In this document: positions 1-9,188 of the stretch, in pieces
Numbering within the stretch: the first letter of the stretch is position 1
Layout: every line of letters starts with the position of its first letter
Assembly (NCBI GenBank): GCA_963666575.2
Contig: CAXXYG010000025.1
Span: forward strand, 1 to 64,000
DNA: 64,000 nt
Direction: 5' to 3'
Source of the DNA: JABMQB01 sp963666575
Lineage (GTDB): Bacteria > Bacteroidota > Bacteroidia > Bacteroidales > Prolixibacteraceae
The notes under the pieces: model-generated
Database searches by the model: none
The model's input: the letters and a program-made list of their open reading frames with translations, nothing else
Told to the model about the DNA's origin: nothing
Made by a program: the position numbers and the translations under genes

Positions 1-1
1 C

Positions 2-952
2 GTAAAATACGGAAAACCAAATTTAATAAGAAGTATATGGCAGATTGCCAACACGTTTGTGCCCTATGTAGGTTTATGGGTATTAATTATTTACAGCCTT
101 TCGGTTTCATATTGGCTAACTGCCATTTTGATAATAATAGCAGCAGCCTTTCTGGTACGTTTGTTTATTATTTTTCATGATTGCGGACATGGCTCTTTTT
201 TTAAATCAACAACAGCCAACAAAGCTGTGGGTATGTTTTTTGGATTACTGGCATTTACTCCTTACTACAAATGGCACAATCAACATTTACAGCACCATGC
301 CACGGTTGGCAATCTTGATAAACGAGGAGTTGGCGATGTATGGACAATGACCACAGAGGAATATATTAAGGCTTCAAAATGGGAACGTTTTAAGTACCGT
401 GGTTACCGTCATCCACTTGTAATGTTTGGCATAGGGCCGTTGTTTGTATTTCTGATAATGAACCGGTTTACCAGAAAAACAATGAGCCGGCAGGAAAAAA
501 TAAATATTTATTATACCAACCTTGCTTTGGCTGTTTTATTTGCTGTAATGAGCTTTTTAATAGGTTTTACCACTTTCCTGATTATTCAGCTTTTAATTCT
601 TGAAATTGCTGCTGTTTCCGGGTTATGGTTGTTTTACCTGCAACACCAATATGAAGATGTTACCTGGTACCGCAATAAAACATGGAATTATACAACTGTA
701 GCTTTAGAAGGTAGTTCATTTGTAAAATTCCCTAAACTGTTACAATGGTTTTCGGGGAATATTGGATTCCACCACATCCACCATTTAAATTCACGAATTC
801 CAAATTACAACCTGCCAAAAATGTATAAAAAGAATCCCGTTTTTCAGGAGGTTAAACCGGTTACTTTTTTAAAAAGCTTAAAATCATTAAAACTCAGATT
901 ATGGGATGAAAAATTACAAAAACTGGTGGCATATAATCATTGCGAAACATAA
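2..952 (+). CDS. Fatty acid desaturase, 5'-truncated by window edge
   Basis: Membrane di-iron desaturase that would introduce a double bond into membrane acyl chains. The frame is open back to base 2 and reads like the usual desaturase N-terminus (WQIANTFVPYVGLW), so the true start lies outside the window and the GTG at 59 is internal. The three histidine boxes are present: HDCGH, HNQHLQHH and HHIHH near the C-terminus. Hydrophobic pairs of segments lie between them, as expected for an integral membrane enzyme. The regiospecificity (delta-9, omega-6 or another) cannot be told from this part. The next gene follows after 73 bases on the same strand. Confidence 0.9.
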   Translation, partial: VKYGKPNLIRSIWQIANTFVPYVGLWVLIIYSLSVSYWLTAILIIIAAAFLVRLFIIFHDCGHGSFFKSTTANKAVGMFFGLLAFTPYYKWHNQHLQHHATVGNLDKRGVGDVWTMTTEEYIKASKWERFKYRGYRHPLVMFGIGPLFVFLIMNRFTRKTMSRQEKINIYYTNLALAVLFAVMSFLIGFTTFLIIQLLILEIAAVSGLWLFYLQHQYEDVTWYRNKTWNYTTVALEGSSFVKFPKLLQWFSGNIGFHHIHHLNSRIPNYNLPKMYKKNPVFQEVKPVTFLKSLKSLKLRLWDEKLQKLVAYNHCET

Positions 953-1025
953 CCTTTTATTAGCAATCTTCGTATAAAGTGGCTTAAAATCAATTGCTTA
1001 ATAGGAATTATTAAATAATAAAACC

Positions 1026-2861
1026 ATGATAATCAAAAACCAGGCTATTCTAATAAATCGATGGTTGGTATTCACAGTTTTTATATTTTTTGCGGCTTAT
1101 AATTATAGCTTAACTGCTGGTGAACTTCACTCGATAAGTATTACTCCAAATAATACAACAGTACAGGTTGGAACTGCAAAAACCTTCGCATGTGAAGGAA
1201 AAGATACTCAAGGGAACAATGTAATACTACAAAACCCTAATTCCAAATGCTCCGGAGGAACAATTACGGTTAACCACGACCCATTAACAGGTATAACATC
1301 TGTAACATATACAGCGAATAGTGTAGGTCAACATTATTTCGAAGTTTGGGACGCAGCAGTCACAGGGCCTCCGGGAGATCCCGGTGCCATTTGGGGAAGT
1401 GCTGATATTACAAATTCAACAGACTCACCCCAAATTGCAAGTATAATAATAAGCCCATCTAGTGTTAATTTGACAGCAAGTGGAACACAGCAATTTACTT
1501 CAGAAGGCAAAGACCAGTATAATAATACTTTCGATAATTACATAAGAGAATGGAGTGCAACAGGTGGTACTATAACAAGTAACGGTGTTTATACTGCAGG
1601 GCAACAAAGCGGTAATTTTGAGGTAGAATGCACTGCCCAGGGAACCAATATTTCAGGGACCGCCAGCATTGTAATTCCTGATTACACACCCCATTTGGCA
1701 AGTATAATAGTAAGCCCATCGAGTGTTAATTTGACAGCAAGTGGAACACAGCAATTTACTTCAGAAGGCAAAGACCAGTATAATAATACTTTCGATAATT
1801 ACACAAGAGAATGGACTGCTACAGGTGGTACTATAACAAGTAATGGTGTTTATACCGCAGGGCAACAAAGCGGTAACTTTGAGGTAGAATGCACTGCCCA
1901 GGGAACCAATATTTCAGGGACCGCCAGCATTGTAATACCAGATTATACACCCCATTTGGCAAGTATAATTGTAAGCCCATCGAGTGTAAATATGGAAGCA
2001 AGTACTCAACAAGAATTTGTTGCCGGTGGAAAAGACCAAAATGGTAATACTTTTGATAATTACACAAAAGAATGGAGTGCAACAGGTGGTACTATAACAA
2101 GTAACGGTGTTTATACCGCAGGGCAACAAAGTGGTAACTTTGAGGTAAAATGCACTGCCCAGGGAACCAATATTTCAGGGACCGCCAGCATTGTAATACC
2201 AGATTATACACCTCATTTGGCAAGTATAATAATAAGCCCTTCGAGTGTAAACATGTCTGCCGGCACCCAACAGGAATTTGTTGCCGGTGGAAAAGACCAG
2301 CATGGCAATCCATATTCACTAAATCATCCACACTGGGCCATAAATTCAACTAATCCAAATTCAAGATTAAAAAGTAATAACCTGAATTATGGAAATTCTT
2401 TTGGTAATACAGAAAAATCCAATTTTACAAATAATATTTTAGCCGATAGTACGCTTATTGTCAATGGTGAAACCTGTTTGTTTTCACCAATTGAAGCCGG
2501 AGAATTTATTCTAACCTGCTGCGACACTTTAGAAAATGTAAAAGGTGAAGCTTTAATTACCGTAACAGATACAACTACTTCAAGTTTTAATGTGTTGGAG
2601 GGCACCACTGTTTTAGGACAGAATTTTCCTAATCCCTTTAATGCTAAAACAGTCATTCCTTTTACTATCAAAACTAATAGCCACGTAATTCTTCAGATAT
2701 TCTCGGTAGATGGAAAGCTTAAAATTACCCTATTAAACAAAAATTGCCTGGCAGGATTTTATGCACAATCTTTTGACCGAAAAAATCTTCCATCAGGAAT
2801 ATATTATTACCAGTTAAAAGCCGGTAAATTTGTGTTAAAAAACAAGATGGTTATTAGGTAA
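1026..2861 (+). CDS. T9SS-secreted protein with tandem 87-aa Ig-like repeats
   Basis: Exported 611-aa surface or secreted protein. An N-terminal hydrophobic segment (about residues 10-30) looks like a signal peptide. A first Ig-like domain is followed by four 87-residue bacterial Ig-like (Big_2-type) units beginning near residues 139, 226, 313 and 400; the fourth keeps only its first part. The last ~85 residues form a type A T9SS sorting domain (GQNFPNPFN near its start, ending LKNKMVIR), so the Por system probably exports it. No catalytic domain is visible; an adhesin or structural role is inference. The repeat units are nearly identical in DNA, pointing to recent unit duplication. Several open antisense frames inside the repeats are shadows. 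Confidence 0.87.
   Translation: MIIKNQAILINRWLVFTVFIFFAAYNYSLTAGELHSISITPNNTTVQVGTAKTFACEGKDTQGNNVILQNPNSKCSGGTITVNHDPLTGITSVTYTANSVGQHYFEVWDAAVTGPPGDPGAIWGSADITNSTDSPQIASIIISPSSVNLTASGTQQFTSEGKDQYNNTFDNYIREWSATGGTITSNGVYTAGQQSGNFEVECTAQGTNISGTASIVIPDYTPHLASIIVSPSSVNLTASGTQQFTSEGKDQYNNTFDNYTREWTATGGTITSNGVYTAGQQSGNFEVECTAQGTNISGTASIVIPDYTPHLASIIVSPSSVNMEASTQQEFVAGGKDQNGNTFDNYTKEWSATGGTITSNGVYTAGQQSGNFEVKCTAQGTNISGTASIVIPDYTPHLASIIISPSSVNMSAGTQQEFVAGGKDQHGNPYSLNHPHWAINSTNPNSRLKSNNLNYGNSFGNTEKSNFTNNILADSTLIVNGETCLFSPIEAGEFILTCCDTLENVKGEALITVTDTTTSSFNVLEGTTVLGQNFPNPFNAKTVIPFTIKTNSHVILQIFSVDGKLKITLLNKNCLAGFYAQSFDRKNLPSGIYYYQLKAGKFVLKNKMVIR
1440..2310 (+). repeat. 261-bp in-frame tandem repeats
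   Basis: Tandem units start at 1440, 1701, 1962 and 2223, exactly 261 bases (87 codons) apart. Units 1 and 2 differ at only a few bases across most of their length. Units 2 and 3 diverge in the first half but are nearly the same in the second half. The fourth unit departs after about 80 bases. Confidence 0.9.
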
Positions 2862-2904
2862 AATTTTTATCAACTAAAATTTTAAGCGAATATATCTAAA
2901 ACTT

Positions 2905-2939
2905 AAAACAGGCACCATCGATCAGATAGTACCTGTTTT
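2905..2939. terminator. Hairpin between convergent genes
   Basis: Arms at 2905-2915 and 2929-2939 (AAAACAGGCAC and GTACCTGTTTT) pair with one mismatch around a 13-base loop. A-rich and T-rich ends make it usable from both strands. It lies between the plus-strand T9SS gene and the minus-strand isomerase. Confidence 0.65.
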
Positions 2940-3010
2940 ATATAATTCAAACTTGTTGTATTTTGTTAAATGTACTGGTGAATTGGAGGCACCAGCTCAA
3001 GTAATAAAAC

Positions 3011-3952
3011 CTACTTTACGAATGGAGCATTGTTTAAATAGTCAAAACATTGTTTTACTCCTTCGAACTGTGTTACACCTTCGCGGATATTTTCTAATTC
3101 AACATAGAATTCATCCAGCCCGTTTTTATAAGCCGCATTAAAAATGTTTTTAAAGTTCATCATTCCTGAATTACCAAGGATTGAGCGGTCTTTGATATGT
3201 AATACAGGGAAACGTCCAGGGTATTTAGCAAAGTATTCCAATGGGTCGTTTTGCCCCATTACAGTCCAGTAAACATCCATTTCGAAGAATACAAGGCTTG
3301 GATCGGTACCATTTAAGAATAAATCATAAATAACATCACCCAGAGGCATCCAAGGATTACTTTGTTTTCCTTTATCTTCCTCTGATAAAATTCTTCCGAA
3401 TTCCATATGGTGATTGTGATACCCCCATTTGATTCCGGCAGCTTTGGCAATTTCGCCTGCATTATTAAACACTTCACAAACCAAAGCAACATCATCATGT
3501 GTTTCCATTTGAGGCATCATTGGCTGAACAAGGGTTTTTACACCAAACTTCACATGGTCTTCAACTGTTTTTTTCCAAAATTCAGAAATTTTGCCCACGT
3601 CAGCCTTGGTATATTTTCTCATAGGAGCATTTACATGCGACCCGGTAATTTTAAGGCCTGCATCATCAGCCATTTTGCGATAATCTTCAACACTAACATC
3701 ACCCATTTTACGGTTACGGTAACCTGCCAATTCAATGGCATTGTACCCGATTCCGGCAATTTTTTTCAGTCCGTTTGGCACATCAGCTGTAAGCTCACGG
3801 CCAAGCGAGTATATTTGCAAACCTATATTTTTATTAGCTGCAAATGAACTACTAACACTTTTTGAAGCCATTGCAGGTGTCATACTCCCACCTACAATAC
3901 CACCTACAGTTAATAGGCCAAGCTTTTTAAGAAATTCTCTTTTAGTTTCCAT
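3011..3952 (-). CDS. Exported sugar phosphate isomerase/epimerase-like TIM barrel
   Basis: 313-aa protein of the xylose-isomerase-like TIM barrel (AP_endonuc_2) superfamily. Residues 1-30 form an export signal with a KREFLKKLG start and a hydrophobic stretch, similar to Tat signals of this group. Barrel landmarks are IGLQIYSLG (strand 1), GYNAIELAG (strand 2), WGYHNHHMEF (metal-ligand His region), FFEMDVYW and the C-terminal FYVELEN with a conserved Glu. It starts 25 bases downstream of the exported Gfo/Idh gene, so the two are probably one operon. Such pairs occur in Bacteroidota loci that process sugars or glycosides through keto intermediates. The exact substrate is unknown. Confidence 0.82.
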   Translation of the reverse strand: METKREFLKKLGLLTVGGIVGGSMTPAMASKSVSSSFAANKNIGLQIYSLGRELTADVPNGLKKIAGIGYNAIELAGYRNRKMGDVSVEDYRKMADDAGLKITGSHVNAPMRKYTKADVGKISEFWKKTVEDHVKFGVKTLVQPMMPQMETHDDVALVCEVFNNAGEIAKAAGIKWGYHNHHMEFGRILSEEDKGKQSNPWMPLGDVIYDLFLNGTDPSLVFFEMDVYWTVMGQNDPLEYFAKYPGRFPVLHIKDRSILGNSGMMNFKNIFNAAYKNGLDEFYVELENIREGVTQFEGVKQCFDYLNNAPFVK

Positions 3953-3977
3953 TCTATATTTATTTAGTTGGTTAAAT

Positions 3978-5384
3978 TTACAATGAATAAGGCCTTCTGT
4001 ACTCGTAATGAGTCAGGCGGTGATTTGCAGCTTCCTTATCATCGCCAAAACTTAATGTAGCCGGATTCCATTTTACCGGACGTTCAAGCTCAGTGGCAAT
4101 ATTTCCAAGGCAACATAAAATAGCTGTACTCGCACCAACTTCGATAGGAGCAATAGGATTTTTACGAGACCTTACTGAATCAATAAAGTTTTGCATGTGA
4201 GGAGAACTAATTTCAAAACTACCACCACCTTTAGCGGCATTTTTTTGCATCTCCTGGTACATTTTTATCATCTCTTCACGGCTCATTTTTTTAGGCCTTC
4301 TACCAGCCAGTTTTTCAGGAACCAATGATGGGTCAGAACAACCAAGGTAACCACGTGCTACTTCAATCCAACCATCAGTACCAATAAACCTGATTCCCTG
4401 AGCACCTTCATAATCATCAAGGTAAGGTTGTTCAGTCATCTGGATACCATTCAGGTATTTAAATGTCAGATACTCCTGTCCGTTATATCCCTGAGGAATA
4501 ATTTCGGCTGGTCCTGATCCATCCATACCAATGGCTGCCTGAGCAATATCAAACATATGTGCTCCCCAGTCGGCAGTATAACCATTACCGGTTTCGCGGT
4601 ACCAGCGCCATGCTCCCCACAATTTTTCGCGTTCAACCGGATCTAGCGAAATTGGAGGACAAAGATCAGAGTGGTAATGAATATTTGAATCATTTAAAGG
4701 GCCTAACCATAAATTCCAATTAAGGTTACCCGGAACTTTCATTTTTGGAAGGTCTAACGGTTTTGGTGGTGCACCAACTTTAGCATAAATTTTTTCGATG
4801 TGCCCAATTTTTCCGGTTTGAACCAATTCAATAGCCCTTTGGAATTCACCACTTGAACGTTGCTGGCTACCTACCTGAACAACCTTGTTGTTGTCTTTGG
4901 CAACGCGTACCATTTTTAAACTTTCTTTAATGGTAAACGACAATGGTTTTTGTACGTATACATCTTTTCCGGCCTGGCAAGCATGAATGGTTTGTAATGC
5001 ATGCCAATGGTCAGGTGTTACAACCTCTACAGCATCAATATCTTTACGTTCCAGAAGTTCTTCATACTGCTCGTACATATCGCAACGGGTAGCTACGCCT
5101 TGTTTTTCCTGCCATGCTTCAATACGCTTTTTGAAACGTATCTGTTTCATACTATCAACATCACAAACTGCAGCAACCTGAACACCAGGAACGCTACTAA
5201 ATCCGGCAAAATCGGATAATGCCTGTTGCCCGCCTCCAATAAAGCCCATTACAACTCTATCGCTAGGGGCAACACTTACACCGTTTATTGTCCAACTCGG
5301 CAATACGGTAAGCCCGGTTAATCCTAATGCTGATAATCCCAGAAATTTTCTTCTGTTTAATTGACTGTCTGATTTTTTTTCCAT
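3978..5384 (-). CDS. Exported Gfo/Idh/MocA family oxidoreductase (Tat signal)
   Basis: 468-aa NAD(P)-dependent sugar oxidoreductase family member with a clear twin-arginine signal (NRRKFLGLSALG) at residues 10-22. The Rossmann part begins at VVMGFIGGGQQ. The VEVVTPDHWHA and DVYVQKPLSF stretches match this family; the Lys of the QKP motif is the usual catalytic residue. The C-terminal alpha/beta domain has the GNGYTADWGAHMFD motif with the conserved His. Many exported members retain a tightly bound cofactor. It is the first gene of a minus-strand pair with the TIM-barrel isomerase and is divergent from the symporter operon. Confidence 0.88.
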   Translation of the reverse strand: MEKKSDSQLNRRKFLGLSALGLTGLTVLPSWTINGVSVAPSDRVVMGFIGGGQQALSDFAGFSSVPGVQVAAVCDVDSMKQIRFKKRIEAWQEKQGVATRCDMYEQYEELLERKDIDAVEVVTPDHWHALQTIHACQAGKDVYVQKPLSFTIKESLKMVRVAKDNNKVVQVGSQQRSSGEFQRAIELVQTGKIGHIEKIYAKVGAPPKPLDLPKMKVPGNLNWNLWLGPLNDSNIHYHSDLCPPISLDPVEREKLWGAWRWYRETGNGYTADWGAHMFDIAQAAIGMDGSGPAEIIPQGYNGQEYLTFKYLNGIQMTEQPYLDDYEGAQGIRFIGTDGWIEVARGYLGCSDPSLVPEKLAGRRPKKMSREEMIKMYQEMQKNAAKGGGSFEISSPHMQNFIDSVRSRKNPIAPIEVGASTAILCCLGNIATELERPVKWNPATLSFGDDKEAANHRLTHYEYRRPYSL

Positions 5385-6067
5385 GAAATATTATTTAGTT
5401 AATTGTTAGGTATAATTTATTGTTTTATTAAGCTTGTTAGATGCATTTATACATTAAAAGTTTAATTGAATACAATTTTTTTTTAGTTTTAATTAAACAG
5501 TCAATTCATAATTAACTGTTTTTGTTTTACTTAGTGTTATTCTGACACAATGAATATTGTTAAAATTACAATAACTAAAATACAATTTATATTTAATCCA
5601 CCGGCATTTTGCAAATTATTTTTAAAACTCAGGATTTTATGTTGAATTTTTAATCATAAAAGCAGGTCAAACATGTCATCAATTTTTCTGAATAAAAAGT
5701 GAAATTATTTATCCGAAATAGCCTAATTGTAGACATGAATGTCCCATTTATGGTATAATAATTACTAAGACTATTTCAACTTGTTTATTTACGACTTAAA
5801 CAAATGTTAATTTTTTACTTAACATACCTCAATTACGTATTATAAGCGGGCAAAAAGTTTTTTAGTGTAAACGACAAATGAAAAAAGGCAGTTGTTTATA
5901 AAGGAGCTTTTATACATAGGTTTCAAATTTTTTCAGCGGAAACCGATAATTTGTAAACAAAAGGAGGAATATTGTATTCTTCAGGTTTAAATGGTCAGGA
6001 ATCTCCATCGATTTGTCATATATTTATGGCTACTTATGAAAACTATTCTAACCAAAACTACTAACTA
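5385..6067. other. 683-bp AT-rich divergent intergenic region
   Basis: No convincing gene. It must carry promoters for the minus-strand Gfo/Idh pair and the plus-strand sugar operon. A small imperfect hairpin lies at about 5896-5914. A strong Shine-Dalgarno-like AAGGAGGAAT occurs near 5961-5970 but leads into no recognisable protein. A 25-codon frame (5991-6068) ends in TAATG with the symporter start; it may be chance or a leader peptide. Confidence 0.5.
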
Positions 6068-7897
6068 ATGAAACTTACAATCATCGACGGGATAATAATT
6101 CTCATCTATTTATTGTCAACCGTAATCATTGGACTTGTCTTAAAAAAAGTTGCCCAAAAAAATAAATCAAATTACATGTTAGGAGGGAATAAACTGCCAT
6201 GGTACATGCTTGGTTTATCAAATGCCTCGGGCATGTTTGATATTTCGGGGACTATGTGGCTGGTTACGCTGTTGTTTGTATATGGCTTAAAGAGTATCTG
6301 GATTCCGTGGTTATGGCCCGTTTTTAACCAGATTTTTTTGATGGTATTTTTAAGTATTTGGTTACGACGGTCGAAAGCAACAACAGGTGCCGAATGGATT
6401 ACAACACGTTTTGGGCGTAGCCGCGATGCCAACCTTTCACATGGTGTAGTGGTAGTTTTTGCCTTAATAATGTGCCTTGGTTACCTCGCTTATGGTTTTA
6501 TTGGCCTTGGAAAATTTGTAATGATTTTTATCCCCTGGGACATAGTTGCCGTTTATTTGCCGTTTACGGTACCTCTTGAATATGTACCGCATGTTTATGG
6601 AATTGCATTTACCTTGTTTGCTGTTTTTTATGCAGTACTGGGTGGTATGACAAGTATTGTCTGGGCTGATGTTTTACAATATATAATAATGACTATTTCA
6701 GCCATCCTCATTGGTGTATTGGCTATGAAAGCTTTGACAGTTGAAACATTAAATGTGCCCGAAGGTTGGCATTCTCCATTTTTTGGATGGAACCTTGATG
6801 AATTGGATTGGAAAGGAATTATTAATGAAGTAAATACTAAAATTGCCAGCGATGGTTATTCATTATTTACCATCTTTTTTATGATGATGGTGTTTAAAGG
6901 AATACTTGTTTCTATTGCCGGGCCTGCTCCTACTTACGACATGCAAAAAATCCTTTCGACCAAAGGGCCAAAAGATGCTGCTAAAATGAGTGCTTTTGTA
7001 TCGGTTGTTTTAATGCCTATTCGTTATTTTATGATTGCTGGTTTTGCAATCCTTGCCCTTTTATATTACGACAGGCTAAACCTGCTGGTAGCCGGCGAAA
7101 TTGATTTTGAGCAGATTTTACCTTCAGCTATCAGTGAATTTGTTCCTGTTGGATTTATGGGGCTATTGCTTGCCGGACTATTGGCAGCCTTTAATTCAAC
7201 ATTTGCAGGCACCTTAAATGCTGCTCAAGCCTATATAGTTAATGATATTTACCTCAGGTACATCAATCCTGAAGCCCCCAACAAAAAAATCAGGAATATG
7301 AATTATATTGTTGGTATTTGTGTTGTGATAGTTAGTATCATTTTTGGAATATTCGCTGAAGATGTCAACAGTATGCTACAATGGATTGTATCGGCATTGT
7401 ACGGAAGTTATGTGGTTTCCAACGTATTAAAATGGTACTGGTGGCGTTTTAACGGATATGGTTATTTCTGGGGAATGGTAGCTGGTTTAATTCCTGCCTT
7501 GATTTTTCCATATGTATTTTCCGAAACACTCGATTTATATTATTTCCCATGGTTATTAATTATTTCGACTATAGGAGCTTTGGCTGGAACATTGTTAACC
7601 AAACCTACTGATGAAACAACCCTCAAAGAGTTTTACAGTTCTGTTAATCCATGGGGTTTCTGGGGGCCAATAAAAGATAAAGTGATGGCCGAAAATCCGG
7701 AATTTAAACCAAACAAAAACTTTAAAACTGATATGTTTAATGTAATTGTAGGTACTATTGCTCAAACTGCTTTAGTGGCTATGCCAATTTATATAATATT
7801 AAAAGAAACTTTTCCAATTTGGATTACTATAATAATTACAGTTATTTGTGGTGTAATTCTGAAAAAAACATGGTGGAATAAATTGCCTGAAAATTAG
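6068..7897 (+). CDS. Sodium:solute symporter (SSS family)
   Basis: 609-aa inner-membrane symporter, probably importing a sugar with sodium. It begins with LTIIDGIIILIYLLSTVIIG as TM1 and shows the SSS-typical NKSNYMLGGNKLPWYMLGLS segment between TM1 and TM2. About 13-14 hydrophobic helices follow, including the LLAGLLAAFNSTFAGTLNAA stretch, which corresponds to the conserved SSS region near TM9. It is the first gene of an operon with GH130 phosphorylase and an AGE epimerase. Mannobiose or a related disaccharide is therefore the likeliest cargo, by context only. Length fits the long SSS subgroup seen in sugar loci of Bacteroidota. Confidence 0.88.
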   Translation: MKLTIIDGIIILIYLLSTVIIGLVLKKVAQKNKSNYMLGGNKLPWYMLGLSNASGMFDISGTMWLVTLLFVYGLKSIWIPWLWPVFNQIFLMVFLSIWLRRSKATTGAEWITTRFGRSRDANLSHGVVVVFALIMCLGYLAYGFIGLGKFVMIFIPWDIVAVYLPFTVPLEYVPHVYGIAFTLFAVFYAVLGGMTSIVWADVLQYIIMTISAILIGVLAMKALTVETLNVPEGWHSPFFGWNLDELDWKGIINEVNTKIASDGYSLFTIFFMMMVFKGILVSIAGPAPTYDMQKILSTKGPKDAAKMSAFVSVVLMPIRYFMIAGFAILALLYYDRLNLLVAGEIDFEQILPSAISEFVPVGFMGLLLAGLLAAFNSTFAGTLNAAQAYIVNDIYLRYINPEAPNKKIRNMNYIVGICVVIVSIIFGIFAEDVNSMLQWIVSALYGSYVVSNVLKWYWWRFNGYGYFWGMVAGLIPALIFPYVFSETLDLYYFPWLLIISTIGALAGTLLTKPTDETTLKEFYSSVNPWGFWGPIKDKVMAENPEFKPNKNFKTDMFNVIVGTIAQTALVAMPIYIILKETFPIWITIIITVICGVILKKTWWNKLPEN

Positions 7898-7953
7898 TAA
7901 GGAGTTATTAGCAAAGCGTAGTGAGTATTAATATAATTGAATAATTTATTTTA

Positions 7954-9141
7954 ATGAAACCAACAAAAGACCTATTTGATAAACGTTTGCAGAAGTTAAA
8001 AAAAGAACACGATAAACTTCTTGCAAAAAAGAATAAAGCTGTTAAAAAAGAGTACAATGGCATTTATTACAGGTATAAAAATCCTATTTTAACTGCTGCC
8101 CATGCACCCCTTCATTGGAGGTACGATTTGGATTATAAAACCAATCCATTCCTGATGCAGCGTATTGGTATAAATGCAGCTTTTAATAGTGGGGCACTGT
8201 ATCTGGATGGCCGTTATATTTTAATGGTACGTACCGAAGGCTGGGACCGCAAATCGTTTTTTGCAGTTGCCGAAAGCCCTAATGGTATTGACAACTGGCA
8301 ATTCTGGGAACGTCCCGTAACATTGCCTCAATCTGATGTTCCTGATGATAATGTTTACGATATGCGTTTAACAAAACACGAAGATGGCTGGATTTATGGT
8401 GTTTTTTGTTCCGAACGGAAAGATCCTTCAGCACCTGCAGGTGATACTTCGCAGGCGACAGCTTCGGGGGGCATTGCCAGAACCAAAGACCTTATAAAAT
8501 GGGAACGTTTACCTGATTTTATTTCACACCACGGGCAACAACGGAACCTTGTATTACATCCTGAATTTGTAGACGGTAAATACGCTTTTTATACACGCCC
8601 GCAAGATGGATTTATTGAAGTTGGTGGTGGAGGTGGTATTGGCTGGGCATTGGCCGACGATATTACCAAAGCCGAAGCTCCTGAAGAAAAAATTATCGAT
8701 GAAAAAATATACCATACTATTAAAGAGCTTAAAAATGGGCAGGGCCCTGCACCTATTAAAACAAAAGAAGGTTGGCTTCACCTGGCTCATGGTGTAAGAG
8801 GATGTGCTGCAGGATTACGTTATGTGCTGTTTATGTTTATGACCAGCATCGACAACCCTTCAAAAGTAATAGCCCGCCCGGGGGGGTATTTTATGGCTCC
8901 CGAAGGCGATGAACGTATTGGCGATGTGTCGAATGTGGTATTTACAAATGGATGGATCAGAAATGAAAAAGATGAAGTTTTTATTTATTATGGATCCTCC
9001 GATACACGGATGCACGTTGCCACAACCACCGTCGATCAATTAATTGATTATTGTAAAAACACTCCTGAAGACAAATTCCGCTCAGCAGAAAGTGTTAAAA
9101 CTATCAATAAACTGATTGATAAAAATAAAGGAAAGTGTTAA
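7954..9141 (+). CDS. GH130 4-O-beta-D-mannosyl-D-glucose phosphorylase
   Basis: 395-aa cytoplasmic glycoside phosphorylase. The family reaction is mannosyl-beta-1,4-glucose plus phosphate giving alpha-mannose 1-phosphate and glucose. The protein has the GH130 five-bladed propeller features: RIGINAAFNSG, the DDNVYDMRLT stretch with the likely general-acid Asp near residue 131, SHHGQQRNLVLHP, GQGPAPIKT and the C-terminal YYGSSDTRMHVATT. Length and N-terminal helix (KKEHDKLLAKKNK) fit the GH130_1 type known from Bacteroides fragilis. Together with the 2-epimerase three genes on, it would complete mannobiose catabolism. No mannanase or SusCD pair lies in the window. Confidence 0.92.
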   Translation: MKPTKDLFDKRLQKLKKEHDKLLAKKNKAVKKEYNGIYYRYKNPILTAAHAPLHWRYDLDYKTNPFLMQRIGINAAFNSGALYLDGRYILMVRTEGWDRKSFFAVAESPNGIDNWQFWERPVTLPQSDVPDDNVYDMRLTKHEDGWIYGVFCSERKDPSAPAGDTSQATASGGIARTKDLIKWERLPDFISHHGQQRNLVLHPEFVDGKYAFYTRPQDGFIEVGGGGGIGWALADDITKAEAPEEKIIDEKIYHTIKELKNGQGPAPIKTKEGWLHLAHGVRGCAAGLRYVLFMFMTSIDNPSKVIARPGGYFMAPEGDERIGDVSNVVFTNGWIRNEKDEVFIYYGSSDTRMHVATTTVDQLIDYCKNTPEDKFRSAESVKTINKLIDKNKGKC

Positions 9142-9188
9142 TAAAGCTAAGTACAAAGGGCGAAGAGCCTTGTTATAAACAAATAGTG

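Noticed and set aside
1831..2671. Long open antisense and alternate frames in the Ig-repeat gene
   Set aside because: They recur with the repeat period and encode low-complexity sequence without family features; they are shadows of the coding strand.
9135..9188. GTG start giving an 18-residue extension of the Gfo/Idh protein
   Set aside because: It overlaps the GH130 stop and the added residues do not fit the family; the ATG at 9189 precedes the Rossmann fold directly.
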